Below are positions 15,999 to 24,019 of a stretch of 31,289 nt of DNA, piece by piece (position 1 is the first letter of the stretch; the number at the start of each line of letters is the position of its first letter). The stretch spans positions 1 through 31,289 of the forward strand of contig JBMNPM010000016.1 in assembly GCA_050943595.1 (NCBI GenBank), written 5' to 3'. The notes under the pieces were generated by a model. The model was not told the DNA's origin. It saw only the letters and a program-made list of their open reading frames with translations, and searched no databases. Source of the DNA: JAXGXJ01 sp050943595. GTDB lineage: Bacteria > Actinomycetota > Thermoleophilia > RBG-16-64-13. The position numbers and the translations under genes are program-made.

Positions 15999-16224
15999 AG
16001 ATTCCTTGACACAGCGGATCGAGGATGATCTCTGCGCCGTTAAAGGCCGGGTTGCGGGCTGCTTCGGGAATGGCGCCCTCCCCACAGATCATGAGGCCGA
16101 TCTTACTCATCCCTACCTCGCCGGCAAGCGAGATGAGAAGGGCGGTCGAGGCGAACACAGTGAGGTGCGCATGTAGATCGGTGGCTATTGATCGGACCAT
16201 ATCTACCTGTTCAACCCTGTTCAA
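15970..16224 (-). pseudogene. Nitrilase/carbon-nitrogen hydrolase fragment
   Basis: The minus frame contains SKIGLMICGEGAIPEAARN, then FNGAEIILDP. This is the stretch around the catalytic Cys of carbon-nitrogen hydrolases (family pattern GxxICYDxxFPE..A..GAEIIxxP). The catalytic Glu and Lys regions are absent. Sequence before SKIG and after LDP is not family-like, so this is a fragment of ~100 bp inside an accidental open frame. Confidence 0.5.
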
Positions 16225-16242
16225 CGATCTGGGGAGGCTGCA

Positions 16243-16272
16243 ATGGACAAGGAGGGTTTCGATGGGAAGTGA
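16243..16272 (+). promoter_or_regulatory. Possible 9-codon leader ORF overlapping the carboxylase start
   Basis: ggggagg (16231-16237) is followed at good distance by ATG 16243, giving MDKEGFDGK and a TGA at 16270-16272. This tiny frame overlaps the ATG at 16262 in another frame, and its codons contain the aaggagg used by the large gene. It could couple translation or be chance. Confidence 0.25.
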
Positions 16273-18400
16273 GTCGGAAAACCGCTATTACTGCTACACA
16301 GATGCGGGTGGGACATTCACGGATACCCTGCTTATCGACCAGAAGGGGGACATGTGGAGTGGGAAGGCTCCGACGACGCTGGGGTCGCTGGATGAAGGGC
16401 ACATCAACTCCATTGAGGCTGCGCTGACCGGGCTGGGTATCACCATGAAGGATCTGCTCTCCAAGTCTGAGGTCATCGCATTCGGCACTACGGCCATCAT
16501 CAACACCATTGTGCAGCGCTCGGGTGAACGGGTGGGCGCCCTCATCACCAAAGGTTTCGAGAGGGTCCCTTCAATAGGCCGGGCCTCGCAGAACTACAGC
16601 GAGTACAGTTGGAGCGACATCCTCCATTCCGCCACCCATCGCCGCCTGAAGGATCTGGTTGCCTATCGGGATATCATCGGGGTGACCGAGAGGATCGACG
16701 GCAACGGCAAAGCCTTTATTCCGCTGTATGAGGAGGAGGTCAGGGCTGGGGTCAGCGCCTTGATCGACAAGCAGGTGGCGTCGATCATCATCCTCTTCCT
16801 CTACTCCTATATGAACCCTGTGCATGAGTTGAGGGCCAAGGAGATCGCCGAGCAGATCATTGGAGAGCGGGCGGCCGACATCCGGGTCTTCACCAGCTAT
16901 GAAGTCAGTCCTACCATGAAGGAACTCAGCCGCTTCAACACCCTGGCGGTGGAAGCGTACGCAGGCGGCATCGCACGCAAGTCCCTGGCCAAGTCGGAAG
17001 AACGCCTCATGGAGCTTGGCGCCAGGACGCGGCTGCAGGCGACCCTGTCTCATGGCGGCCTGATGCCTGCTGCATACGCGAACATGGTCGATACGGCTAT
17101 GTCGGGCCCAGCCGGTGGTGTGCTGGGCGGCAAATTCTTGGGCGATGTGTACGGCTACAAGGACATCATAACCAGCGACGTCGGCGGGACCAGTTTTGAC
17201 GTGGGTTTGATCACGGGCGGGCGCATCAATATCAAGACGGAGCCGGTGGTCGCCCGCTTCATCCTCAGCGCTCCGTGCGCTGAAGTTACCTCCATCGGAG
17301 CCGGCGGGGGAACGATCGCGTATCTCGACCCCTTCACCAACAGGCTGAAGGTCGGTCCGCAGAGCGCGGGTTCCGTTCCTGGCCCCGCCTGTTACGGCAA
17401 GGGCGGTGAGAACCCTACGGTCACCGACGCCGACTTGGTGCTGGGCTACATCAACCCCGACTACTTCCTCGGCGGGCGGATGAAGCTCGACAAGTCCCTG
17501 TCCGAGAAGGCTATCAAAGAGAAGATCGCCGATCCACTAGGCATGAGCGTCGTTGATGCTGCTACGGGCATCAAAGAGATCATCGATGCTGAGATGGAGA
17601 ACTACTGCAGAAGCCTGATCAGCACCCGGGGCTACGCAGTCGAGAACTATGTCCTGCTGGCCTTCGGTGGTGCCGGCCCGACGCATGTGGCCGGCTTTAC
17701 GAAGAACACTAAGTACAAAGAGGTCATCGTTACGCCCTTCGCCTCGGTCTTTTGTGCGTTTGGCGGTGCTACCGCCGACTACAGCCGGCAGTACCTGCGG
17801 GCCACCAGGGTGTTCGTCCCCTACATGGCCGACGATGAGACCAAGCAGAAGGCGGCTGAGACCCTGAGCGGCCTCTGGGCTGAACTCGAAGAGGTGGCCA
17901 AAGAAGAGATGGGCACAGCCGGTTTCAATCTGGCGGACGTCCAGTTCGAACAACTGGCTTTCACCCGTTACGGTGGCCAACTCGATGAGATCGTCTTTCG
18001 GTCGCCCCATGCCAGACTGGTAGACACTCAGGCGTTGGACGACTTCGTGGCGGCTTTTGAGACGGAATATTCGAGCGTGTTCACAGCCACGGGCAAGTAT
18101 CCGCAGGCGGGGTACCTCACACTGCATGTGGGCTTGGTCGCCAAAGTCGCCAAACCAAAACCGATGATTGCCACCAAGCCAGCGGGCGGAGTGGAGAAGG
18201 CGGGCTTCAAAGGCACCAGGATGGCGGTATTCGACCGGCATCCCACAGAGACCGCCATCTATGAGATGGCCGAGTTGTCTCCGGGCCAGGTGATACCGGG
18301 GCCGGCGATCATCGAGCACATCGATACGACCTTCGTAGTGCCGCCGGAGTGGCATGTGGATGTAGATGAGTACGGAATGCTTTTCCTAAGGAGGGCATAG
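16262..18400 (+). CDS. acxA: Ketone carboxylase beta-type subunit (HyuA/AcxA family)
   Basis: 712 residues from ATG 16262, with aaggagg upstream; an in-frame upstream extension is antisense to the nitrilase remnant and is rejected. It has the hydantoinase_A/oxoprolinase ASKHA fold: first phosphate loop DAGGTFTD (14-21), second SDVGGTSFDVG (305-315), IGAGGGTIAYLD, and PGPACYGKGGENPTVTDAD. Family members hydrolyse ATP to activate a carbonyl (hydantoin, oxoproline, acetone or acetophenone). The match in length to acetone carboxylase beta (~717), together with the downstream alpha- and gamma-type genes, favours a ketone carboxylase. In the known enzyme this subunit phosphorylates bicarbonate and the enol. 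It is the first gene of a four-gene operon; the next start is 3 bp after its stop. The acx symbol denotes the family; the ketone is unproven. Confidence 0.85.
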   Translation: MGSESENRYYCYTDAGGTFTDTLLIDQKGDMWSGKAPTTLGSLDEGHINSIEAALTGLGITMKDLLSKSEVIAFGTTAIINTIVQRSGERVGALITKGFERVPSIGRASQNYSEYSWSDILHSATHRRLKDLVAYRDIIGVTERIDGNGKAFIPLYEEEVRAGVSALIDKQVASIIILFLYSYMNPVHELRAKEIAEQIIGERAADIRVFTSYEVSPTMKELSRFNTLAVEAYAGGIARKSLAKSEERLMELGARTRLQATLSHGGLMPAAYANMVDTAMSGPAGGVLGGKFLGDVYGYKDIITSDVGGTSFDVGLITGGRINIKTEPVVARFILSAPCAEVTSIGAGGGTIAYLDPFTNRLKVGPQSAGSVPGPACYGKGGENPTVTDADLVLGYINPDYFLGGRMKLDKSLSEKAIKEKIADPLGMSVVDAATGIKEIIDAEMENYCRSLISTRGYAVENYVLLAFGGAGPTHVAGFTKNTKYKEVIVTPFASVFCAFGGATADYSRQYLRATRVFVPYMADDETKQKAAETLSGLWAELEEVAKEEMGTAGFNLADVQFEQLAFTRYGGQLDEIVFRSPHARLVDTQALDDFVAAFETEYSSVFTATGKYPQAGYLTLHVGLVAKVAKPKPMIATKPAGGVEKAGFKGTRMAVFDRHPTETAIYEMAELSPGQVIPGPAIIEHIDTTFVVPPEWHVDVDEYGMLFLRRA

Positions 18401-18403
18401 GCG

Positions 18404-20548
18404 ATGGGAGAGCTCAAAGACCGCTTGCTCCAGAGGGAGAAGGACCTGTCGGAAGGCAGATACCCCGCTCTCGAACTGCATGAGGCCGACACCATCAAGT
18501 GGGAAGTCCTCTACACACGTCTGCTGGGTATCGTGCAGGAAGGGCGGGAGACGGCCCGTCTCATCAGCGCTTCCCCCACGGTGCGGGAATTCGGTGAGTG
18601 CGTATTCTGCATCTTTACGCCCGAAGGTGAGGTGGCGGCGTTCTCGCGAGGCATCCTTCTACACTTTGCCAGCTTCGCCGCCACCATCAAGTGGATGATT
18701 ATGAACGGCTACGAAGACGAGCCGGGGTTCAAAGACGGCGATATCTTCTGCAACAACGATCCAATCATTGGCGGGGCCCACTCTGCGGATGTGGCCACCG
18801 TCATGCCCGTCTTCTATGAGGGTAAGTTGGTGGCCTGGGTTGGTGGGCTCACTCACGTCATGGAGGTAGGGGGGACCGAGCCGGGGGGCACCTCGCCTTC
18901 GGCTATGAGCCGCTATGACGACGGCCTGATGTTCCCGGCTCAGAAGGTGGGTGAGAACAACAAGTTCTTCAACTACTACCACATCAACGTGAATCGAAAC
19001 ACTCGTGATGGCAGCTGGTGGATCATCGATGATCTGGCCAAACTGGGTGGCTGCACCAAGATGAAGAAGGCTCTCACCGACCTCATCGACGAGTACGGGT
19101 TGGAGTACTACGAGAAGGCCGTTTACGAGATGATCGAGGAGGGGCGTAGGTTCGCGGTCAACAAGATCAAGACCGTCTTCTTTCCCGGCAGGTATCGCAC
19201 CGTGAACTTCTACGACATCCTCAACGCCCAACAGCCGGTCCGCTTCAACAAGGACTACTACATACACCAGCCCTTGGAGATGACCGTCACCAAGGAGGGA
19301 GAACTTACGCTCGATTACGACGGCCTGAGTTCTCCTGGCTATCATGCGAACAACGCGTCGCTCATCTGTGCCAGAGGGTTACACATCTATCAACTTATCC
19401 AAGAAGTGCTCTACGACGGTCTCTTTAACTCAGGCGTCGTGCAGGGCTTAAACCTCATTTTCCCGGAGAACTCGGTGCTCAATCCGGGTATCCAATACGC
19501 CTGCGCGGTCTGGGCCACAGCGAAGACGGCGGCGGGAGGGTGCTTCCAGCGGGCCATGTCGAGGGCCTACTTTGCCAAGGGCTTTCGTGAGGAGGGACTT
19601 TCCAGCAAGGCCATCACCAGTGCGGTCTTCGCAGGTGGACAGGACGAGGAGGGCCGCTTGTTTTCAGTGGCCAACTTCGAGATGAACTCGTCGGGAGCCG
19701 CGGCCGGTAGCAACAAGGACGGCCTCGATGCTGCCAATTCTTTGTGGAACCCGGAGGCCAACCTCTCCGACGTGGAGCCGTTCGAACCCATCTGGCCCCT
19801 GAAGTGGTTGGGGCGGGGCGTGCAGACCGATGGGGGTGGGTATGGCAAACACAGGGGCGGTGCCACCATCGCTTCGCTCTACGTAATCGAACCGGATGTC
19901 AAGTTTGTGGAGTCGGGATCTTACATGTCCGGCGACAAGGTCTTCTTGTCTGCAGGCACCATGGGGGGGTATCCCGCACCTGCGCGGTATCGCTACACCA
20001 TGAGCGACACCGACTTTGCCGAGGCGGTGCAGCAACAGCGACCGCTCCCTCACGAAGAAGGCGATCCCACCAATCCCGACATGGCTCGATTGTTGCAGGG
20101 GAAGCTAAGACAGTCGACGGGCCAGAGCGCCAGCGTCGAGTTCCGTCGCTACGACCTCATCTACCAGACCTCGGGTGGCGGGGGAGGTTGGGGTGATCCT
20201 CTGGAACGTGCCCCGTACTTGGTCTTGCGGGATTTAAACGACGGCCTCATCTTCCCGGAGTCGGCTGAGAAGGTCTATGGGCTGGTGCTAGAGAAGACGG
20301 CCGGCGGAGAGGAGTACATCACCGATGAGGCCAAGACGGAGCAGCGTAGGGCGGAAATCAGAAAGGAGCGCCTAGCCAGAGCCGTCCCCACTCGGGACTT
20401 CGTGGCCACGGCTCGCCAGGACGTCATCGAGGGCAACTTCGCGCCCATCGTCAAGGAGATGTACAACGATAGCTTCAACAACTCTCCTCGGTTCTTGAAG
20501 GAATACAGAGAGTTCTGGGATCTCCCCGAAACCTGGACCGGCTTCTAA
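18404..20548 (+). CDS. acxB: Ketone carboxylase alpha-type subunit (HyuB/AcxB family)
   Basis: 714 residues; ATG 18404 follows aggagggcataggcg, 3 bp after the acxA stop. It is a hydantoinase_B family protein (NNDPIIGG, FKDGDIFC, SGGGGGWGDPLER near the end). GGAHSADV supplies H126 and D129, and GGLTHVMEVGG supplies H151. The H-x2-D...H spacing (0, +3, +25) equals that of the Mn ligands I recall for acetone carboxylase alpha (H150, D153, H175). This separates it from plain hydantoinase B subunits. The middle region WWIIDDLAKLGGCTKMK is also carboxylase-like. It is somewhat shorter than AcxB (~770). It should form an alpha/beta/gamma complex in the cytoplasm and carboxylate an enolised ketone. 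Confidence 0.85.
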   Translation: MGELKDRLLQREKDLSEGRYPALELHEADTIKWEVLYTRLLGIVQEGRETARLISASPTVREFGECVFCIFTPEGEVAAFSRGILLHFASFAATIKWMIMNGYEDEPGFKDGDIFCNNDPIIGGAHSADVATVMPVFYEGKLVAWVGGLTHVMEVGGTEPGGTSPSAMSRYDDGLMFPAQKVGENNKFFNYYHINVNRNTRDGSWWIIDDLAKLGGCTKMKKALTDLIDEYGLEYYEKAVYEMIEEGRRFAVNKIKTVFFPGRYRTVNFYDILNAQQPVRFNKDYYIHQPLEMTVTKEGELTLDYDGLSSPGYHANNASLICARGLHIYQLIQEVLYDGLFNSGVVQGLNLIFPENSVLNPGIQYACAVWATAKTAAGGCFQRAMSRAYFAKGFREEGLSSKAITSAVFAGGQDEEGRLFSVANFEMNSSGAAAGSNKDGLDAANSLWNPEANLSDVEPFEPIWPLKWLGRGVQTDGGGYGKHRGGATIASLYVIEPDVKFVESGSYMSGDKVFLSAGTMGGYPAPARYRYTMSDTDFAEAVQQQRPLPHEEGDPTNPDMARLLQGKLRQSTGQSASVEFRRYDLIYQTSGGGGGWGDPLERAPYLVLRDLNDGLIFPESAEKVYGLVLEKTAGGEEYITDEAKTEQRRAEIRKERLARAVPTRDFVATARQDVIEGNFAPIVKEMYNDSFNNSPRFLKEYREFWDLPETWTGF

Positions 20549-20567
20549 GGACGAGAAGGAGAGCACA

Positions 20568-21032
20568 ATGGCTGGAAAAAAGACCGGTTGGTCAACAGAC
20601 GTCCTACGCGATCTCTCCAATGGCAGACTCGATCTGGACGTCCTCTTGGAGATGCAGCGCGGCGACAAGGAGGGCGGCCGCTTTGAAGCGATGCTGGCGA
20701 TTGAACAGGAGAAGGTCGGCTGGCCGGAGGAGATTCTGGTTCCCATCGGGGAGCATCTCTACGTGGTCCAGAAGGGCGCCGATAGGATCGTCAAGTGCAG
20801 TTGTGGCTACGAATTCGGCGATTACCGGCAAAACTGGAAGTTAAATGCAGTCGTGTACGTGCGAGACACCGAGGAGAGTCTCGACGAGATCTACCCCGGC
20901 CCACGCAAATGCGACGTGGAGTGGATGGGGCTCCGGGAGTACTACTGTCCTGGGTGCGGCACCGTCCTGGAGATGGAAGCCGTGCCTCCTGGGTATCCGG
21001 TGGTGTTCGATTTCCTGCCGGAGCTCGACTGA
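20568..21032 (+). CDS. acxC: Ketone carboxylase gamma-type subunit (acetone carboxylase gamma, PF08882-like)
   Basis: 154 residues from ATG 20568 (agaaggagag upstream), 19 bp after acxB. Four cysteines, KCSCG (C77, C79) and YYCPGCG (C127, C130), make a zinc ribbon. RKCDVEWMGLREYYCPGC followed by a hydrophobic VPPGYPVVFDF is typical of the acetone carboxylase gamma chain (~168 residues), which holds Zn. Only carboxylase members of the HyuA/HyuB superfamily carry this third chain; hydantoinases and oxoprolinases do not. It is therefore the best evidence that the operon encodes a carboxylase. Confidence 0.85.
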   Translation: MAGKKTGWSTDVLRDLSNGRLDLDVLLEMQRGDKEGGRFEAMLAIEQEKVGWPEEILVPIGEHLYVVQKGADRIVKCSCGYEFGDYRQNWKLNAVVYVRDTEESLDEIYPGPRKCDVEWMGLREYYCPGCGTVLEMEAVPPGYPVVFDFLPELD

Positions 21033-21056
21033 GGCAGTAAGAGGGAGGTGGACGGC

Positions 21057-21974
21057 ATGGCCATCGACAAGGTGATCGTCACGTGTGCCCTCACCGGAGG
21101 CGCATCGCCGGCAAGTAATCCACACCTGCCCAAGACGCCGGCGGAACAGGTGGTTTCAGCGGTGGAGGCCTTCCAGGCCGGTGCCTCGGTGATCCACATA
21201 CATGGCCGCAACCCGGAGACTGGGATGGCTGATTCCGAGGCTCGCTTCATTGCAGAGGCTGTTGCTCCAATCAAGGAGCAGTGTCCCGGAGTGATCATCA
21301 ACGTCTCCACGGGCGGCTCAGGCAAGCGGTGCGACGGTGATCACCTGTTCGAGAAGGTCTCCAAGGAGAGTGTCGAAGGACGGGTGGCGATTATCGCCGA
21401 GTTGGCTCAGGACCCGGCTACCAAGCCCGACCTGGCCTCGTTCAACGCGGGATCGCCGGTCATTGACATCTACAGCCGGTCGCAGAAAGACTGGCTGCTC
21501 AAGTTCGTTATGGTTCACACCTTCAACGACATGGCCTACATGGCTGAGGTCATGCGGGACTCAGGGGTCAAGCCTGAGTTCGAGTGCTACGACGTGGGCA
21601 TGATCAACAACGTACTCACCCTGAAGGAGTTGGGGTATGTGAGTGACCCTCTCTACTTCCAGTGCGTCATGGGTGTGATGGGGTGTATACCTGCCACCCC
21701 GGATAATCTGCTACACATGGTGCGACAGATTCCCAAGGAATATCCATGGTCGGTCTGTGCGGTGGGAGCTGCCGAATACCCCATGGTGAACATGGGTCTC
21801 ATCATGGGTGGCAATGTCAGGGTGGGGTTCGAGGACAATATCTACCTGTATCCAGGAGTACCCGCCACATCCAATGCTCAGATGGTCGCGAAGGCCGTGC
21901 GTATGGCCAAGGAGTTGGGACGTGAGATAGCTTCTCCGGCGGAGGCGCGGACTATGTTGGGACTACCTATGTGA
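21057..21974 (+). CDS. Beta-keto acid cleavage enzyme (BKACE, DUF849 family)
   Basis: 305 residues. GGGAGG at 21043-21048 is 8 nt from ATG 21057; the upstream GTG 21048 overlaps that site and is rejected. It is a TIM-barrel with the metal motif VIHIHGRNPETG (H47, H49), INVSTGG, and the C-terminal GAAEYPMVNMGLIMGGNVRVG with EDN. The family condenses a beta-keto acid with acetyl-CoA, giving acetoacetate and a new acyl-CoA; the founding member Kce uses 3-keto-5-aminohexanoate. It is 24 bp downstream of acxC and so co-transcribed. A carboxylase that makes a beta-keto acid followed by an enzyme that consumes one is a coherent pathway. With acetoacetate itself the reaction would be degenerate, implying a ketone other than acetone. 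Substrate assignment is inference. Confidence 0.88.
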   Translation: MAIDKVIVTCALTGGASPASNPHLPKTPAEQVVSAVEAFQAGASVIHIHGRNPETGMADSEARFIAEAVAPIKEQCPGVIINVSTGGSGKRCDGDHLFEKVSKESVEGRVAIIAELAQDPATKPDLASFNAGSPVIDIYSRSQKDWLLKFVMVHTFNDMAYMAEVMRDSGVKPEFECYDVGMINNVLTLKELGYVSDPLYFQCVMGVMGCIPATPDNLLHMVRQIPKEYPWSVCAVGAAEYPMVNMGLIMGGNVRVGFEDNIYLYPGVPATSNAQMVAKAVRMAKELGREIASPAEARTMLGLPM

Positions 21975-21989
21975 CGGCCTATGTGACGG
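21966..21989 (+). repeat. Perfect 12-bp tandem duplication at the BKACE stop codon
   Basis: cctatgtgacgg occurs twice without spacer (21966-21977, 21978-21989). The first copy contains the TGA stop. It recalls the duplications at the phosphatase stop and kinase start. Confidence 0.9.
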
Positions 21990-22012
21990 TTGCCTCGAGC
22001 GTGTTTGTGAGC

Positions 22013-22043
22013 GGAGCACCGCCCGCATAGCGGGCGGTGCTCC
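22013..22043 (+). terminator. Terminator hairpin of the carboxylase operon
   Basis: ggagcaccgcccgc / ata / gcgggcggtgctcc is a perfect 14-bp stem with a 3-nt loop. It lies 38 bp after the BKACE stop. There is no T-tract (gtccccc follows), as is common for high-GC terminators. Confidence 0.75.
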
Positions 22044-22145
22044 GTCCCCCGCGGGCGGTCATCGCAGCCTTGTGCAGACCGGATGAGGTGCTCGCCTAGC
22101 AGCCTTCTAGGCTCGTCTAACCCAGGCGGTAGATATGCCCGCCGG

Positions 22146-22174
22146 TTGACAATTCGCTCCACACGTACGTTAAT
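22146..22174 (+). promoter_or_regulatory. Possible promoter for aldehyde dehydrogenase
   Basis: A perfect TTGACA (22146-22151) is followed after 17 bp by GTTAAT (22169-22174, 4/6). It lies ~90 bp before the ATG and after the operon terminator, so the dehydrogenase is probably transcribed separately. Confidence 0.4.
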
Positions 22175-22263
22175 GACGGCAGGCACCGGCTTGGAATAAT
22201 GCCGGCATGGCCGGGCCCGCATCTGGGGCTCATCGGTTTGAACCACCGGAAAGGATTACGGCT

Positions 22264-23739
22264 ATGGCAGAGACGGCGTCGATCACTTACCAGATAGACC
22301 AGGACTTCAAACTGCTCATCGGGGGCGCATGGGTGCCCGGAGTCGAGGGCAAGACATTTCCGGTCTTCTGTCCGGCAAACGGTGAACAGTTGGCTACCTG
22401 CGTGGAGGCCGGTAGGGCTGACGTCGATTTGGCGGTCAAGGCGGCTGCAGAGGCACTCGGTCCATGGAAGAGGCTCAAACCTGCCGTTCGGGCCGAGATG
22501 CTGCTCCGCATCGCCGATCGCATCGAAGCGCAGGCCGAGCACTTCGCCATGGTCGAGACTATGGACGTGGGCAGGACACTCCCCTCTTCAGCCGCCTTCG
22601 TGGCTGAGTCTGTCGATCACTTCAGGTACTTCGCAGGAGTGATACGGACGCACGAGGACATGGGGACCATGCTCGACGAGACCATATTGCGCCTGGTGCT
22701 GTCTGAGCCTATGGGTGTGGTGGGTCTGATCGTACCGTGGAACGATCCGTTGGTGGCTGCTGCTTGGAAGATGGCCCCGGCTTTGGCCGCCGGCAATACC
22801 CTGGTTATCAAGGCTTCTTCGTTGGCTCCGCTGGGGGTGCTCGACCTGGCCAAGGTCATGACTGAAGTACTGCCCCCCGGGGTGGTGAATGTCATAACCG
22901 GCCGGGGTTCGGCTGCGGGAACGTACATGATCGAACATCCCGGCTTCGCCATGATGTCGTTCACGGGCTCTACAAGCGTGGGGGAGAAGGTCGCTTTGGC
23001 AGCTGCGGAGAGGGTTGTCCCGACGACTTTGGAACTGGGAGGCAAGTCGGCCAGCATCGTGTTTCCTGATTGTGACTGGCAAAAGACAGTTGCAGGTACG
23101 GCGGTGGGTATTCTCTCGAATGCCGGCCAGGTATGTTGCGCCGGTTCGCGCATCTTGGTGCACGAGGACATCTATGAACGGTTCCTGGCCGACTGCGCGG
23201 CAGCTTTCGAAGCATATAAGGTGGGCCTGCCCTGGGAGGAGGGGATCGATATGGGCCCGGTTATCGACCAGGCTCAGATGGAGCAGGTTCTAAATTACGT
23301 TGAGATTGGACGGGCCGAGGGCGCCCGTGTCGTCTGTGGTGGGTATCGAATCACTGAGGGTGCACTGGGCAGGGGCTTCTTCATTAAGCCCACCATCCTG
23401 GCCGACGTCGACAACAAGATGCGGGTGGCCCAAGAAGAGATCTTTGGTCCGGTGGCTGTCTTCATCCGCTTCAAGGATGAGGCTGAGGCCATACGGATTG
23501 CCAACGACAGCGACTATGGGCTCGCCGGTGGCGTCTGGACCAAGGACTTAGATAGGGCTCTTCGTGTGGTCCGGGGTGTCGAGACTGGAACCATGTGGGT
23601 AAACAGTTTCCTCGACGAGCCCAGCAGCGCGCCGGCCGGGGGCTACAAGAAATCCGGGTATGGACGCGAGGTGCACAAGATCGCCCTTGAACACTACACA
23701 CAGAAAAAGACTGTCTTCATCAGGATCGCCGAGGCTTAG
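22264..23739 (+). CDS. NAD(P)-dependent aldehyde dehydrogenase
   Basis: 491 residues from ATG 22264, with ggaaagga upstream; the 19 extra upstream codons are not family-like. Family motifs: GLIVPWNDPLVAAAWKMAPA, SLAPLGVLDLAKV, cofactor-binding FTGSTSVGEKVA, general-base Glu in TLELGGKSASIVF, catalytic Cys C291 in GQVCCAGSRILV, and QEEIFGPVAVFIRFKDEAEA near the C-terminus. It oxidises an aldehyde to a carboxylate in the cytoplasm. The substrate cannot be read from sequence. Nearby candidates are the aldehyde from the ThDP decarboxylase at 24.9-26.6 kb or an alcohol-derived aldehyde. A hairpin upstream separates it from the carboxylase operon. Confidence 0.92.
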   Translation: MAETASITYQIDQDFKLLIGGAWVPGVEGKTFPVFCPANGEQLATCVEAGRADVDLAVKAAAEALGPWKRLKPAVRAEMLLRIADRIEAQAEHFAMVETMDVGRTLPSSAAFVAESVDHFRYFAGVIRTHEDMGTMLDETILRLVLSEPMGVVGLIVPWNDPLVAAAWKMAPALAAGNTLVIKASSLAPLGVLDLAKVMTEVLPPGVVNVITGRGSAAGTYMIEHPGFAMMSFTGSTSVGEKVALAAAERVVPTTLELGGKSASIVFPDCDWQKTVAGTAVGILSNAGQVCCAGSRILVHEDIYERFLADCAAAFEAYKVGLPWEEGIDMGPVIDQAQMEQVLNYVEIGRAEGARVVCGGYRITEGALGRGFFIKPTILADVDNKMRVAQEEIFGPVAVFIRFKDEAEAIRIANDSDYGLAGGVWTKDLDRALRVVRGVETGTMWVNSFLDEPSSAPAGGYKKSGYGREVHKIALEHYTQKKTVFIRIAEA

Positions 23740-23797
23740 CAGCCTTGTCATCGTCCGTCGAGCGGGCGTTTACGCAGGTATGGTAAGGCGCTGGGGA

Positions 23798-23826
23798 TTG
23801 TAAAGGCCGGCACGGTCGTCTATGCT
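23798..23826 (+). promoter_or_regulatory. Possible promoter in the 280-bp gap before the Cys-rich small protein
   Basis: TTGTAA (23798-23803), 17 bp, then TATGCT (23821-23826). The predicted leader of ~190 nt contains a small hairpin gcgctg/tctt/cagcgc (23867-23882), followed 8 nt later by ttttt, which could be an attenuator. No gene is seen in 23740-24019. Confidence 0.35.
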
Positions 23827-24019
23827 GCTTTTCTCAAGATGACCCGGCGTCGTAGCGGGGAACGGTGCGCTGTCTTCAGCGCCCGTTGCCTTTTTAGAGA
23901 GGAGTGGCTTCGGCCGCTGGAACCTCGCACCGGCGGATGCGTTCAAGGGCGGAGACAACTCAGTCCCAAGGCCATTCCAGGGCTCTCTTCTTCTACTACT
24001 AGTGCAGGAGGTAGGTTGA

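Noticed and set aside
15700..16176. 158-codon plus frame covering the inverted repeat and lipoprotein start
   Set aside because: The ribosome binding site points to ATG 15826; the part before it is the inverted-repeat structure and the part after ~15880 loses lipoprotein character to a frameshift.
16025..16261. Upstream extension of the acxA frame (79 extra codons)
   Set aside because: It lies antisense to the nitrilase fragment, lacks family similarity, and the strong aaggagg before ATG 16262 fixes the start.
16262..20548. Simple annotation as hydantoinase or 5-oxoprolinase
   Set aside because: The third, zinc-ribbon gamma-type chain and the H-x2-D...H spacing in the large subunit point to a carboxylase; no dihydropyrimidinase or carbamoylase gene is intact nearby (only a nitrilase fragment).
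23867..23895. Hairpin plus ttttt before the Cys-rich protein as a T-box or known riboswitch
   Set aside because: I could not find the conserved T-box motif or any other riboswitch core; kept only as a possible attenuator.
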